From assembly GCA_904377855.1 (NCBI GenBank), contig CAJFGS010000020.1:1-51914 (forward strand): DNA of 51,914 bases, in the 5' to 3' direction. The notes under the pieces are model-generated. The model saw only the letters and a list, made by a program, of their open reading frames with translations. It was not told where the DNA came from and did no database searches. A program made the translations under genes and the position numbers. Below are positions 25,378 to 33,549 of this stretch, in pieces. Every line of letters starts with the position of its first letter. Position 1 is the first letter of the stretch. The stretch comes from Candidatus Avimonas merdigallinarum. Its GTDB lineage: Bacteria > Bacillota > Clostridia > Oscillospirales > Acutalibacteraceae.

Positions 25378-25704
25378 TCAGCCAAGCAGCGCGTCGATCT
25401 TCCGGGTGTACGCGTCGAGGGGGCGCAGCCCGATTTCGGTGTGGACCGGCTGGCCCTTATCAAACAGGATGACGGTGGGGATGGACTGGATATGATACCG
25501 CGCGGCGAGTTCCGGCTGTTCGTCGACGTTCACCTTCGCCACCGCGATCCGGCCGGCATACCGCTCGCCCAGCTGCTCAATGACCGGGGCGAGCATGCGG
25601 CAGGGCATGCACCATTCGGCCCAGAAATCCACCAGCACCGGCCGATCCCCGCCGAGCAGTTCGTCGAATTCGCCCACATTCGGATGCTTGATTGCTGTTG
25701 ACAT
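25378..25704 (-). CDS. trxA: thioredoxin (WCMPC type)
   Basis: A 108-residue thioredoxin that reduces protein disulfides. The fold marks are VLVDFWAEWCMPCRMLAPV, VNVDEQPELAARY and the cis-Pro loop IQSIPTVILFDKG. The active site is CMPC, not the usual CGPC. The change of Gly to Met between the cysteines should alter redox potential or partner choice. It lies 85 nt after trxB and is the last gene of the hxlR-trxB-trxA series. Confidence 0.95.
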   Translation of the reverse strand: MSTAIKHPNVGEFDELLGGDRPVLVDFWAEWCMPCRMLAPVIEQLGERYAGRIAVAKVNVDEQPELAARYHIQSIPTVILFDKGQPVHTEIGLRPLDAYTRKIDALLG

Positions 25705-25789
25705 ACCATCGTCCTTCTTTCTGTTATCAGGATTGTGTTATTTATATATGGAAAAGGGGCAGGCGGCATACCCGCAGGCGGGCCGCCGC

Positions 25790-26677
25790 TTATCCCCCGT
25801 TTCGGGCCTGCTTGTCGAGGTACCGGGCGGCCTGCTGGGCGGCGACCAGGCCGTCCCCCACCGCGTTGGCGATTTGGAACGGGGCGCCGGTGCAGTCCCC
25901 CGCCGCGTAAAGGCCGGGGATGTTGGTTTCCATAAGCCGGTTGACCTTTACAAAGCCGTCCTCCATCTCCAGCCCGTCGATTAAGGCGGCGGGGGCGATG
26001 GCGGAGCGGAGGATGAAGACCGCGTCGGCGGGGAGCGTCTGCCCGCCGGGGGCGCCGCTCCCCCCTATATGCACGCCGGCCACCCGGCCTTCGCTGCCTT
26101 CCACCCGTTCCACCTGGCCGGGATAGAAGGGGATGGCGGCGTCCAGCTCCTCCGGCCGGCCGTTCCGGGCAATATAGGAAACCTCCACCCCGATGCCCCG
26201 GAGGAAATTCGCCTCCTCCGGCGCGTCCGGCGCCAGGCCCCACACCACCGCCTTTTTCCCGCGGTAGAGCATCCCGTCGCAGGTAGCGCAGTAGCTGACG
26301 CCATGGCCGAGCAGTTCGGCTTCGCCGGGGACGGCGCGGGCCTTTGCCGCGCCGGTGGCCAGGATGACGGCCGAGGCCTGCATGATCTGCCCGCTGAAAT
26401 TGGCCATGAACGCCCCGTCGAACGGCAGGAGGTTGGAAACCCGGCCCTTTTCCGGGACGATGCCCATGGCGGCGGCGTGTTCGGTGAACCGGCGCATCAG
26501 TTCCGGCCCGGTCAGGTGGTATAGCCCCAGGTAATTGTCCACCGCCTCCGCTTTGGAGAGGATGGTGTTCTCGCCGGACAGGATCCGCACGGTCTTCCCC
26601 CGTGCGGCGGCGTTGACTGCGGCCGAAAGGCCGGCCGGCCCGGCGCCGACGATGAGAATATCGGTTTTATTGTCCAT
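25790..26677 (-). CDS. trxB: thioredoxin-disulfide reductase, probably ferredoxin-dependent type
   Basis: A 295-residue flavoprotein that reduces TrxA. FAD motif GAGPAGLSAAVNAA (residues 11-24), the redox pair C130-x-x-C133 in SYCATCDG, and the closing FAD motif GLYAAGDCTG are intact. The NADPH part is not: where GxGxxA should stand it reads VVWGLAPDAPEEANFL (about 144-159), and no HRRxxFRA motif follows. The same loss, with a similar EEANFL segment, marks clostridial ferredoxin-linked flavin thioredoxin reductases. The ATG overlaps the end of hxlR by 11 nt, suggesting coupled translation. Ferredoxin as donor is inferred. Confidence 0.92.
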   Translation of the reverse strand: MDNKTDILIVGAGPAGLSAAVNAAARGKTVRILSGENTILSKAEAVDNYLGLYHLTGPELMRRFTEHAAAMGIVPEKGRVSNLLPFDGAFMANFSGQIMQASAVILATGAAKARAVPGEAELLGHGVSYCATCDGMLYRGKKAVVWGLAPDAPEEANFLRGIGVEVSYIARNGRPEELDAAIPFYPGQVERVEGSEGRVAGVHIGGSGAPGGQTLPADAVFILRSAIAPAALIDGLEMEDGFVKVNRLMETNIPGLYAAGDCTGAPFQIANAVGDGLVAAQQAARYLDKQARNGG

Positions 26678-27134
26678 GCCGCTGCGCCTCCTTTGCGGAT
26701 TGGCCGCCCGCTTCCCGGACGCCCAGCTCGTCGCTCCCGACGGTGCTCCGGCAGTGGGGGCAGTAATAGAGATGCTCCACCGGATGGCCGCAGGCTTCGT
26801 GTACCAGCTTTTTGTAGCAGGTGGTCAGGTGGTTTCCCCCCCAGAGGACCAGGGCGTTGAATACGTCCTCCAGGTCCGCGCCGCTTTCGGTGAGGGTATA
26901 CCGGTATCGGGGCGGATGCTCCTGATACAGCTCGCTGCGGACCAGGCCGTCGTCCTCCAGCGTCTTGAGCCGCTGGGAAAGCAGGTTGGTGGGGATCCCT
27001 TCCAGGCCGTCCAGCAGTTCCTTGAAGGTCCCCCGCCCGGTCAGCAGGCGGTGGAGGATGAGCAGGGACCATTTGTCCCCGATGAGGTTAAGGGTCTGCG
27101 CGATATTGCAGGGGAGGGAATACGCGTTTTTCAT
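26667..27134 (-). CDS. HxlR-family transcriptional regulator
   Basis: A 155-residue winged-helix regulator. It begins CNIAQTLNLIGDKWSLLILHRLL, the classical HxlR opening in which the Cys near residue 9 is often a redox or electrophile sensor. It continues with FKELLDGLEGIPTNLLSQRLKTLE and RYRYTLTESG. A C-terminal extension holds ACGHPVEHLYYCPHC, a possible zinc or redox site beyond the normal family length. It overlaps trxB by 11 nt, so it probably controls the thioredoxin pair in response to thiol stress. Confidence 0.9.
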   Translation of the reverse strand: MKNAYSLPCNIAQTLNLIGDKWSLLILHRLLTGRGTFKELLDGLEGIPTNLLSQRLKTLEDDGLVRSELYQEHPPRYRYTLTESGADLEDVFNALVLWGGNHLTTCYKKLVHEACGHPVEHLYYCPHCRSTVGSDELGVREAGGQSAKEAQRHGQ

Positions 27135-27191
27135 GGGAAATCTCCTTCCGCGGTCAGGGCCGGCAAGCGGCCGGGGAAAACCGGTATCTGT

Positions 27192-27220
27192 ACTCTAGCA
27201 TATTCAATTTATTTTGTCAA
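27192..27220 (-). promoter_or_regulatory. hxlR-trxBA promoter
   Basis: On the minus strand TTGACA (27220-27215), a 17-nt spacer and TAGAGT (27197-27192). The surrounding 60 nt are very AT-rich, unlike the rest of the window. Confidence 0.75.
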
Positions 27221-27368
27221 GTTACTATTTATTATAAAGTTTGTTGCCTGGAAGCGGTTTTCTCCGTGGCATTGGGGATGAAAATCAAGCTGTTTTTATG
27301 CATGTCGCTAAAAATAAGCGCGAATATTGGAGAAATGTTGAAACTCCTTATTGAAAAACGATGAACCC

Positions 27369-27397
27369 TTGCAAATGTCAAGCGTATACTATATAAT
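27369..27397 (+). promoter_or_regulatory. glgP promoter
   Basis: TTGCAA (27369-27374), a 17-nt spacer and TATAAT (27392-27397), about 80 nt before the glgP start. Confidence 0.8.
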
Positions 27398-27482
27398 GAA
27401 GGCGAATAGGGTAATGCTATGGATGGAAAGGCGCCGCCGGCCTGAAAACTGCCGGGCGGCGAGAAGGAAAGGAAGGATTGCC

Positions 27483-29957
27483 ATGGCAGGAAAATGGACA
27501 AATGCGAAGAAGGAGCCTTCCGCCCCGGCGGGGGCCGGCTATCCGGATATCTCGGAAAGTGAACTGGCCGATCGGCTGACGACAAAGCTGCTGCACAATT
27601 TTTCGGTGCAGCCGGAGGGCGCGACCGACGAGAATTTTTATAACGCGCTGGTGCTGGTGCTCCGCGACCTGATGCGCTCCCGCCGGCTGGATTATATTGA
27701 AAAGACCCATGAGCAGAATTCCCGGCAGGTTTATTATCTATGCATGGAATTCCTCATGGGGCGCTCCCTGAAGAACACCCTGTACAACCTCAACCTCACC
27801 GAGAAGGCCCGCAGCGTCCTGCTGCGGTACGACGTCAAGCTGGACTCCCTGTACGAGCTGGAGCCGGACGCGGGCCTGGGGAACGGCGGCCTGGGCCGGC
27901 TGGCGGCCTGCTTCCTGGACAGCCTGGCGACCGAATCCATCCCGGCGGTGGGGTATTCGCTGCTGTACGAATACGGCATTTTCCGCCAGAAGCTGGTGGA
28001 CGGCTGGCAGACCGAACTGCCCGACCTCTGGCTGCCGGGCGGGGAAAGCTGGCTCCTGCCCCGGCCGGAACTGACCAAGCAGGTCAAGTTCGACGGCCAT
28101 ATCCGGGAATGGTGGGACGACGGCTACCATCATGTGGAGCATGAGGATCCCAACATCGTCGTCGCCCTGGCCTACGATATGATGGTGCCCGGCAAGGACG
28201 GCAGGGGCATTTCCACCCTGCGGCTCTGGCGGGCGACCTCCCCGGGGATGGATATGTCCCTGTTCAACCAGGGCGATTACATGCGGGCCATGGAGCAGAA
28301 GGCGATGGCCGAGGCCATCACCCAGGTGCTGTACCCGGCGGACAACCACCGGGAAGGGAAATCCCTGCGCCTGTCCCAGCAGTATTTCCTGGTTTCGGCG
28401 TCGATCCAGGACATCGTGCGCCGGCATCTGGAGCAGTACGGCTCGATGGACACCCTGCCGGAGATGACCGCCATCCATATCAACGACACCCACCCCACCC
28501 TGGCTATCCCGGAGCTGATGCGGATCCTCCTGGACGAGTGCGGCTACGGCTGGGAACCCGCGTGGGATATCGTCACCCGCACCGTCGCCTACACCAACCA
28601 CACCGTCATGGCCGAGGCGCTCGAGTGCTGGCCGGAGGACCTCTTCTCCCAGCGGCTGCCGCGGATTTACCAGATTGTGCAGGAAATCAACAACCGCTTC
28701 AGCGCCCGGATGATGGAGGAGACCGGCGGGGACAAGGAGAAGGTCAGCCGGATGGCCATCATCAGCTACGGCGTTATCAAGATGGCCAACCTCTGCGTGG
28801 CGGCGGCCCATTCGGTCAACGGCGTGTCCAGGCTGCACAGCGAAATCCTCAAAAACGACGTCTTCCACGACCAGTACACCATGATGCCGGAAAAATTTGA
28901 GAACGTCACCAACGGCATCGCCCACCGCCGCTGGCTCTGCCAGTCCAACCCCGGCCTGTCCCGGTTCATTCAAGGGAAAATCGGGGACGGCTTTGTCCTG
29001 CATGCCGAGGAGCTTTCGAAGCTGCGGCCGTATGCGGACGATCCGGCGGCGCAGGAGGAATTCCTGAAGATCAAACGGGAAAACAAGGTGCGGCTGGCCG
29101 ACTATATCCGGGAAAACAACGGCATCACCGTGGATCCCGATTCGATTTTCGACGTGCAGGTCAAGCGGCTGCACGAGTACAAGCGCCAGCACCTCAACGC
29201 GCTGCATATCCTGCACACCTATCTCACCCTCAAAGACAACCCGAACATGGATTTCGTCCCCCGCACCTACCTGTTCGGCGCGAAATCCGCGCCGGGGTAC
29301 TACCTGGCTAAGGAGATCATCCGCTTTATCTGCGCCCTGGGCAAGGAAATCGACAGCGATCCGGCGGTCCGGGATAAGCTGAAGGTGGTCTACCTGGAGG
29401 ATTACCGGGTGACGCTGGCGGAACTGATGATGCCGGCGGCCGATATCAGCGAGCAGATCTCCCTCGCCGGCACCGAGGCGAGCGGCACCGGCAACATGAA
29501 GCTGATGATGAACGGGGCGGTGACCCTCGGCACCATGGACGGCGCGAACGTCGAGATCTACAATGCGGTGGGGCCGGACAACATCTTCATCTTCGGGATG
29601 ACCGCCCAGGAGGTAGAGGAGATCAAAAAGCGCGGCGGCTATAACCCCCAGTCCCTGTACAACGGCAATCCGCATATCCACCGCGCGATTGATTATATGT
29701 TCCACGGCTTCGGCGGCCGGGCTTACGGCGAGGTGGCCGGCTCGCTGACCGGCAGCGACCCGTATATGGTGCTGGCCGATTTCGAGGATTACGCCCGCGC
29801 GCAGCAGCTTTCCGCCCAGACGTATGCCGACCGGCCCAAGTGGGCGCGCATGGCGATGATCAATACCGCCGAAAGCGGGATCTTTTCCTCCGACCGCGCC
29901 ATCCGCGATTATTCGGAGCAGATCTGGCATGGCCGCCCGGTGAAATGGACGGAATAA
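27483..29957 (+). CDS. glgP: glycogen/starch/alpha-glucan phosphorylase
   Basis: Releases glucose-1-phosphate from alpha-1,4-glucans with pyridoxal phosphate. The 824-residue length fits the GT35 family. Visible marks are EPDAGLGNGGLGRLAACFLDS, IHINDTHPTLAIPELMR, FDVQVKRLHEYKRQ and the PLP-lysine site EASGTGNMKLMMNGA. GGAAAGGAAGGATTGCC precedes the ATG at 27483; the frame is open upstream but the residues there are not conserved. It stands alone between its own promoter and terminator; no other glycogen genes are in the window. Confidence 0.96.
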   Translation: MAGKWTNAKKEPSAPAGAGYPDISESELADRLTTKLLHNFSVQPEGATDENFYNALVLVLRDLMRSRRLDYIEKTHEQNSRQVYYLCMEFLMGRSLKNTLYNLNLTEKARSVLLRYDVKLDSLYELEPDAGLGNGGLGRLAACFLDSLATESIPAVGYSLLYEYGIFRQKLVDGWQTELPDLWLPGGESWLLPRPELTKQVKFDGHIREWWDDGYHHVEHEDPNIVVALAYDMMVPGKDGRGISTLRLWRATSPGMDMSLFNQGDYMRAMEQKAMAEAITQVLYPADNHREGKSLRLSQQYFLVSASIQDIVRRHLEQYGSMDTLPEMTAIHINDTHPTLAIPELMRILLDECGYGWEPAWDIVTRTVAYTNHTVMAEALECWPEDLFSQRLPRIYQIVQEINNRFSARMMEETGGDKEKVSRMAIISYGVIKMANLCVAAAHSVNGVSRLHSEILKNDVFHDQYTMMPEKFENVTNGIAHRRWLCQSNPGLSRFIQGKIGDGFVLHAEELSKLRPYADDPAAQEEFLKIKRENKVRLADYIRENNGITVDPDSIFDVQVKRLHEYKRQHLNALHILHTYLTLKDNPNMDFVPRTYLFGAKSAPGYYLAKEIIRFICALGKEIDSDPAVRDKLKVVYLEDYRVTLAELMMPAADISEQISLAGTEASGTGNMKLMMNGAVTLGTMDGANVEIYNAVGPDNIFIFGMTAQEVEEIKKRGGYNPQSLYNGNPHIHRAIDYMFHGFGGRAYGEVAGSLTGSDPYMVLADFEDYARAQQLSAQTYADRPKWARMAMINTAESGIFSSDRAIRDYSEQIWHGRPVKWTE

Positions 29958-29973
29958 TCAACACGACCAACGG

Positions 29974-30010
29974 AAAGCGCCGCACGGATATATCCGTGCG
30001 GCGCTTGTTT
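29974..30010 (+). terminator. glgP terminator
   Basis: A perfect 32-bp palindrome (29975-30006) starts 17 nt after the stop codon; the plus-strand tail is GTTTCC. Confidence 0.85.
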
Positions 30011-30330
30011 CCTTCCGGGGCGGGTTCCGCCCTCTCTGTGCGGCACCGTCCCCCCGGCGCGCCTGCCCCACACCCCCGGCAGGGAGGCGGGGGAGCCGCT
30101 CCCCCTGTCTCCTCGCGGCGGGAGCGGCGGCCGGGGCCGGGCGCGTCTCCGCGTTCCGCTGTCCGAAAAAAGGGGGGCGCGCCCTGCGGATCCGCCTGGC
30201 CGGGAGCGGAAGGGCAAAGGCACAAAACGGCACGGGCCCCTAAGCGGACTGGGCGAGCGGCTTATAAAGCTGCAACAAAACGCCGGAGCCTAAAGAGCGC
30301 CGGCGTTGATTGCAAAAGCATGAAAGGCAT
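30011..30330. other. gene-free region
   Basis: No plausible gene. It has a short hairpin AACGCCGG...CCGGCGTT near 30280-30308 and otherwise featureless GC-rich DNA. Confidence 0.5.
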
Positions 30331-30331
30331 A

Positions 30332-30373
30332 GGAAAAGGGGCTGCTGCAAAAGGGGACTTTTGCAGCAGCCCC
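30332..30373 (-). terminator. pduL terminator
   Basis: A perfect 16-bp stem (30338-30353 with 30358-30373) followed on the minus strand by TTTTCC, about 135 nt after the pduL stop. Confidence 0.85.
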
Positions 30374-30508
30374 TGGGATAACGCCGGCAGGCCTTGTCCC
30401 GGCCCGCCTTTTCCGCCCAGCCGGAAGGATGCCGCATGCGCGTCTCCCGGCCGGAAGCTTCCCCGGCTTGCCCGGCCCCGCCGTCCGCAGGGCGCCGCCA
30501 AGCCGGAT

Positions 30509-31084
30509 TTACTTGATGACCTCGCCCATCATGCCGGGCTTAACGCCGGCGGCGTTGGATTCGTCGGTGTCGATGTGCATGGCCAGCGCATACTTCGGGC
30601 TGACCCGGACCACCACGTCGCCGAACACCAGGGCGCGGCCGTCGCTGTCGATTTTTACGCTCACGACGTCCTTATCCTGCAGGCCGAATGCCTCGGCGTC
30701 GGCCGGCGTCATGTGGATATGGCGCTTGGCGGCGATGACGCCCTGGGTCAGTTCCACTTCCCCTTTGGGGCCGACCAGCTTGCAGGTGCCGCTGCCCGCG
30801 ATGTCGCCGGACTCCCGGATGGGGGCGTCCACGCCGATCGAGCGGGCGTCGGTCAGGGACAGTTCCACCTGGGTGTCGGGGCGCACCGGGCCGAGGATGG
30901 TGACGCCGGACAGGGTTTTCTTGGCCCCGACCACGTCCACCCGCTCGGTGCAGGCGAACTGGCCGGGCTGGGAGAGGTCCTTTTTATTCGTCAGTTGATA
31001 GCCTTCGCCGAACAGCGTTTCCAGATCCTTTTGGGAGAGATGGACATGCCGGGCGGAGGTTTCCACCAACACCTGATTGCTCAT
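30509..31084 (-). CDS. pduL: phosphate propanoyltransferase (PduL-type phosphotransacylase)
   Basis: Exchanges acyl-CoA and acyl-phosphate using two zinc ions. The 191-residue protein has both PduL domains, with the zinc histidines in SARHVHLS (about residues 10-17) and AKRHIHMTPADAEAFGL (about 118-134). It has no N-terminal encapsulation peptide and there are no shell genes nearby. A role as the cell's phosphotransacetylase in acetate formation is therefore likely but inferred. AAAGGATGTTGTCATT precedes the ATG. It diverges from udg. Confidence 0.95.
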   Translation of the reverse strand: MSNQVLVETSARHVHLSQKDLETLFGEGYQLTNKKDLSQPGQFACTERVDVVGAKKTLSGVTILGPVRPDTQVELSLTDARSIGVDAPIRESGDIAGSGTCKLVGPKGEVELTQGVIAAKRHIHMTPADAEAFGLQDKDVVSVKIDSDGRALVFGDVVVRVSPKYALAMHIDTDESNAAGVKPGMMGEVIK

Positions 31085-31122
31085 AATGACAACATCCTTT
31101 CCGCGTTTTCCGTTCTTTCTTT

Positions 31123-31151
31123 ATTGTACCGCGCTTCCCCTGTTTTTTCAA
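31123..31151 (-). promoter_or_regulatory. pduL promoter
   Basis: On the minus strand TTGAAA (31151-31146), a 17-nt spacer and TACAAT (31128-31123), 39 nt before the ATG. Confidence 0.75.
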
Positions 31152-31160
31152 GCCGGTTTA

Positions 31161-31169
31161 TGGTATAAT
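31161..31169 (+). promoter_or_regulatory. udg promoter (extended -10)
   Basis: TGGTATAAT is a perfect extended -10 element, about 95 nt before udg. The -35 position is a T-run. It overlaps the region just upstream of the pduL promoter. Confidence 0.65.
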
Positions 31170-31264
31170 AGGAGCATATTGCCGCCGGGCCGGGCGGGGC
31201 GGGATGCTGCCGCCCGAAACAAAGCCCCGGAAGCCGGCGCCGACCTTCTGGAAGGAGAAAGCAG

Positions 31265-31861
31265 ATGGAACATCGGGATTGGGATACGCTCAAACGGGAC
31301 TGCCTGCAGTGCACCGGCTGCGGGCTGGCGGCCGGCCGCACCCATGTGGTATTCGGGGTGGGGCAGACCGACGCCGAAGTGCTGTTTGTAGGGGAAGGGC
31401 CGGGCGAAAACGAGGACCTGCAGGGGGAGCCGTTTGTCGGCCGCGGCGGGCAGCTGCTGGACAAGATGCTGGCGGCGGTGGGGCTTTCCCGCGAACACAA
31501 TATTTATATCGCCAACATCGTGAAATGCCGCCCCCCAAAAAACAGGGACCCCCTGCCTGACGAGCAGGAGGCCTGTATCGGCTGGCTGCGTGAACAATTC
31601 GCCCTCCTGAGCCCGAAGATCGTGGTCTGCCTCGGCCGGGTGGCCGCCTGCCGCCTGATTTCCCCCGATTTCAAGGTGACCAGGCAGCACGGGCAGTTTT
31701 TCGAAAAAGGCGGCGTGCTCATGATGGGCACCCTGCACCCCGCCGCCCTCCTGCGGTACCCGTCCCAAAAGCCGGACGCTTTCGCGGACTTCCTGGCGCT
31801 GCGGGAGAAGATCGGGGAGGTCTGCACCCATACGCAGCTGGTTTACCCCGACGGGGAATAG
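31265..31861 (+). CDS. family 4 uracil-DNA glycosylase (iron-sulfur)
   Basis: Removes uracil from DNA. The 198-residue protein shows family 4 motifs: CTGCGLAAGRTHVVFG, GEGPGENEDLQGEPFVGRGG with the catalytic region, IYIANIVKCRPPKNRDP and late TLHPAALLR. Four cysteines (two near residues 16-19, then one in VKCRPP and one about 16 residues later in EQEAC) form the expected [4Fe-4S] set. GGAAGGAGAAAGCAG precedes the ATG. It has no partner genes downstream. Confidence 0.95.
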   Translation: MEHRDWDTLKRDCLQCTGCGLAAGRTHVVFGVGQTDAEVLFVGEGPGENEDLQGEPFVGRGGQLLDKMLAAVGLSREHNIYIANIVKCRPPKNRDPLPDEQEACIGWLREQFALLSPKIVVCLGRVAACRLISPDFKVTRQHGQFFEKGGVLMMGTLHPAALLRYPSQKPDAFADFLALREKIGEVCTHTQLVYPDGE

Positions 31862-32119
31862 GAGCCGCGTCAAGCGACCCCCGGTTTCGCTTGGCACGCC
31901 CCCCGGCTTTGCCTGGCGTATCCCCGTTTAGCGGGAGGCGAAACCCGGTGAATCCCGTGGCAAGCCGGCAGCATAGCCCGGGCCCCCTCGCGGTAAGCCC
32001 GGCCGAATCGGCGCTGGCGGGGAAGGGGGCTTCGCCCGGCGGCAGGGCCGGACGCCGGATAGGGCGGGAGCAGGGCGCTTCCCTCCTGTTCCGGGCCTTG
32101 GGCGCCGCGGGAGCTGCCG

Positions 32120-32668
32120 CTACCGCCCCGCCGCCGGTTTCCCCGGCAGGGCCCCGTACAGGGAGCGGAAGGGGTAGGGGCGCATCCGCGCCGTTTCCCG
32201 CAGCGAGCAGATTTTGTCCGCCAGGCAGACCAGCCACGCTTCCCGGCAGCGGGGAGGGATGGGGGTCAGCGGCCACATATGCCGCCGGATGATTTCCCGT
32301 TCAATGGGGTTGAGCGGGAGGAGCCGCCCCGCGTTGCGCAGGGCGGCCGCCGGGTGGGTGAACCCGTGGAAGGAATGGCCGGAGCTCTTTTGATGCCAGT
32401 CATACAGGAAAAAGTCGTGCAGCATCGCCCCGCGCACGAGGCTGCGGGCGTCGCAGCGCAGGCCGAGCCGTAGGCTCAGGCGGTAGCTGAGGTAGGCCAC
32501 CGCCACGCAGTGCCGCAGGCAGGAGGTGTCCCCGTGCTGCACGTATTGTTCCATCCGGTCCAGCGGCGCTTCCCGGCGCAGCTCGGTAATGCAGGCGGTA
32601 AGGAAGCGGGCCTGCTTTTCGGTGAGGGCCGGCGGTTTTTCGGGCTTTTCGCCCCGCCCGCCCTTCAT
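32120..32668 (-). CDS. HD-domain phosphohydrolase
   Basis: A 182-residue metal-dependent hydrolase of the HD superfamily. Metal-site marks are RHCVAVAYLSYRL, the central AMLHDFFLYDWH (HD pair near residue 84), HGFTHPAAALRNA, IIRRHMWPL and LADKICSL. Small HD proteins of this kind act on nucleotides or (p)ppGpp-like compounds; the substrate is unknown. Its ATG overlaps the stop of the metallophosphoesterase gene by 4 nt (ATGA), so both are translated together. Confidence 0.88.
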   Translation of the reverse strand: MKGGRGEKPEKPPALTEKQARFLTACITELRREAPLDRMEQYVQHGDTSCLRHCVAVAYLSYRLSLRLGLRCDARSLVRGAMLHDFFLYDWHQKSSGHSFHGFTHPAAALRNAGRLLPLNPIEREIIRRHMWPLTPIPPRCREAWLVCLADKICSLRETARMRPYPFRSLYGALPGKPAAGR

Positions 32669-33348
32669 CGCTTGGAAGCCGCCTCGTGCACCGGCACAAT
32701 CTCGCGGAACACCGCGAGATGCCGCTTGCTCATCGGCTTATCCAGATGGAGGCAGCCGAAGAACCACCGCTGGAAATCCACCGTATCCTCCAGGGTGTTC
32801 AAAAAGAGGTTGACCCCGTTGATCGGCTCCCTGCGGCCGCTCATATAGCCCCGGGCCTTGCCGGAGGGCTCATGGGTGAGGATAAAATCCACCTTGTTCC
32901 CGGCCTCTTCCAGCCGCCGGCGGGCGGCGATCATCTCCTGTTCGGTGGGGTTTTCCTCCTCCCACCAGGTCCGGGCGCCGGCCCTCAGGGAAGGATCGGG
33001 GCTTTCGCCGCCCCCGAAAGCGAAGTAGGTTTCGTATTCGATGGTGTAGATCTCGCCCCGCATCAGGTGCATGAGGTTCCCCTCAATCGTCTGGACCTTC
33101 CCGCCGTTCCATTCGGTGACGGGATAGTCGCGCAGCAGGTCGTAATTTTCATGCCGGCCGTCCAGGAAAAGGACGGTGTAGGGCAGTTTGCCGATCTTTT
33201 TCAGCTGGGCGGCTTCCCGCTTCCCGCCGTCCCAGATAAAGCCGAAGTCCCCGCAGACAATGAGGGTGTCGCCTTTTTTGAGGCGGCGGGCGGCGGGGGA
33301 GGTGAAACGGGAAAAGTCCCCGTGGGTATCGCCGGTAATATAAACCAT
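32665..33348 (-). CDS. metallophosphoesterase
   Basis: A 227-residue calcineurin-like phosphoesterase. The metal ligands sit in ITGDTHGDF (residues 4-12), IVCGDFGFIWDG, FLDGRHENYD (a variant of GNHD) and later LTHEPSGKARGY. The last His motif is GCLHLDK where most relatives have GHTH. The start at 33348 (MVYITG) is where homology begins and AGGA precedes it; an earlier start would add a Pro/Arg-rich leader. It overlaps the HD gene and probably works in the same nucleotide or signalling pathway. Confidence 0.88.
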   Translation of the reverse strand: MVYITGDTHGDFSRFTSPAARRLKKGDTLIVCGDFGFIWDGGKREAAQLKKIGKLPYTVLFLDGRHENYDLLRDYPVTEWNGGKVQTIEGNLMHLMRGEIYTIEYETYFAFGGGESPDPSLRAGARTWWEEENPTEQEMIAARRRLEEAGNKVDFILTHEPSGKARGYMSGRREPINGVNLFLNTLEDTVDFQRWFFGCLHLDKPMSKRHLAVFREIVPVHEAASKR

Positions 33349-33462
33349 AAACGGTGTCCTGCCTTTCTGCGAACGCCCGCCGGCGGGCGGGATTCTTCCG
33401 TTGTCCCCGCGCATAGGCGGGAGGAATGTGACAATATTGTTACTGGAAAAGCTGTGCAGATT

Positions 33463-33471
33463 TGGTATACT
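33463..33471 (+). promoter_or_regulatory. promoter of the PBP5-like gene
   Basis: TGGTATACT forms an extended -10 element with CTGGAA 17 nt upstream (33443-33448), about 80 nt before the start. Confidence 0.6.
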
Positions 33472-33549
33472 GGCTATTAGAAGCCCCTTGCAGGGGCCGT
33501 CCGATAAGAAGCTTCCCTTCCATTATATCTGGAATATTGGTGATTGTCT

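Noticed and set aside
27738-29930. 730-codon open frame opposite glgP
   Set aside because: Mirror of the highly biased third positions of glgP; no motifs.
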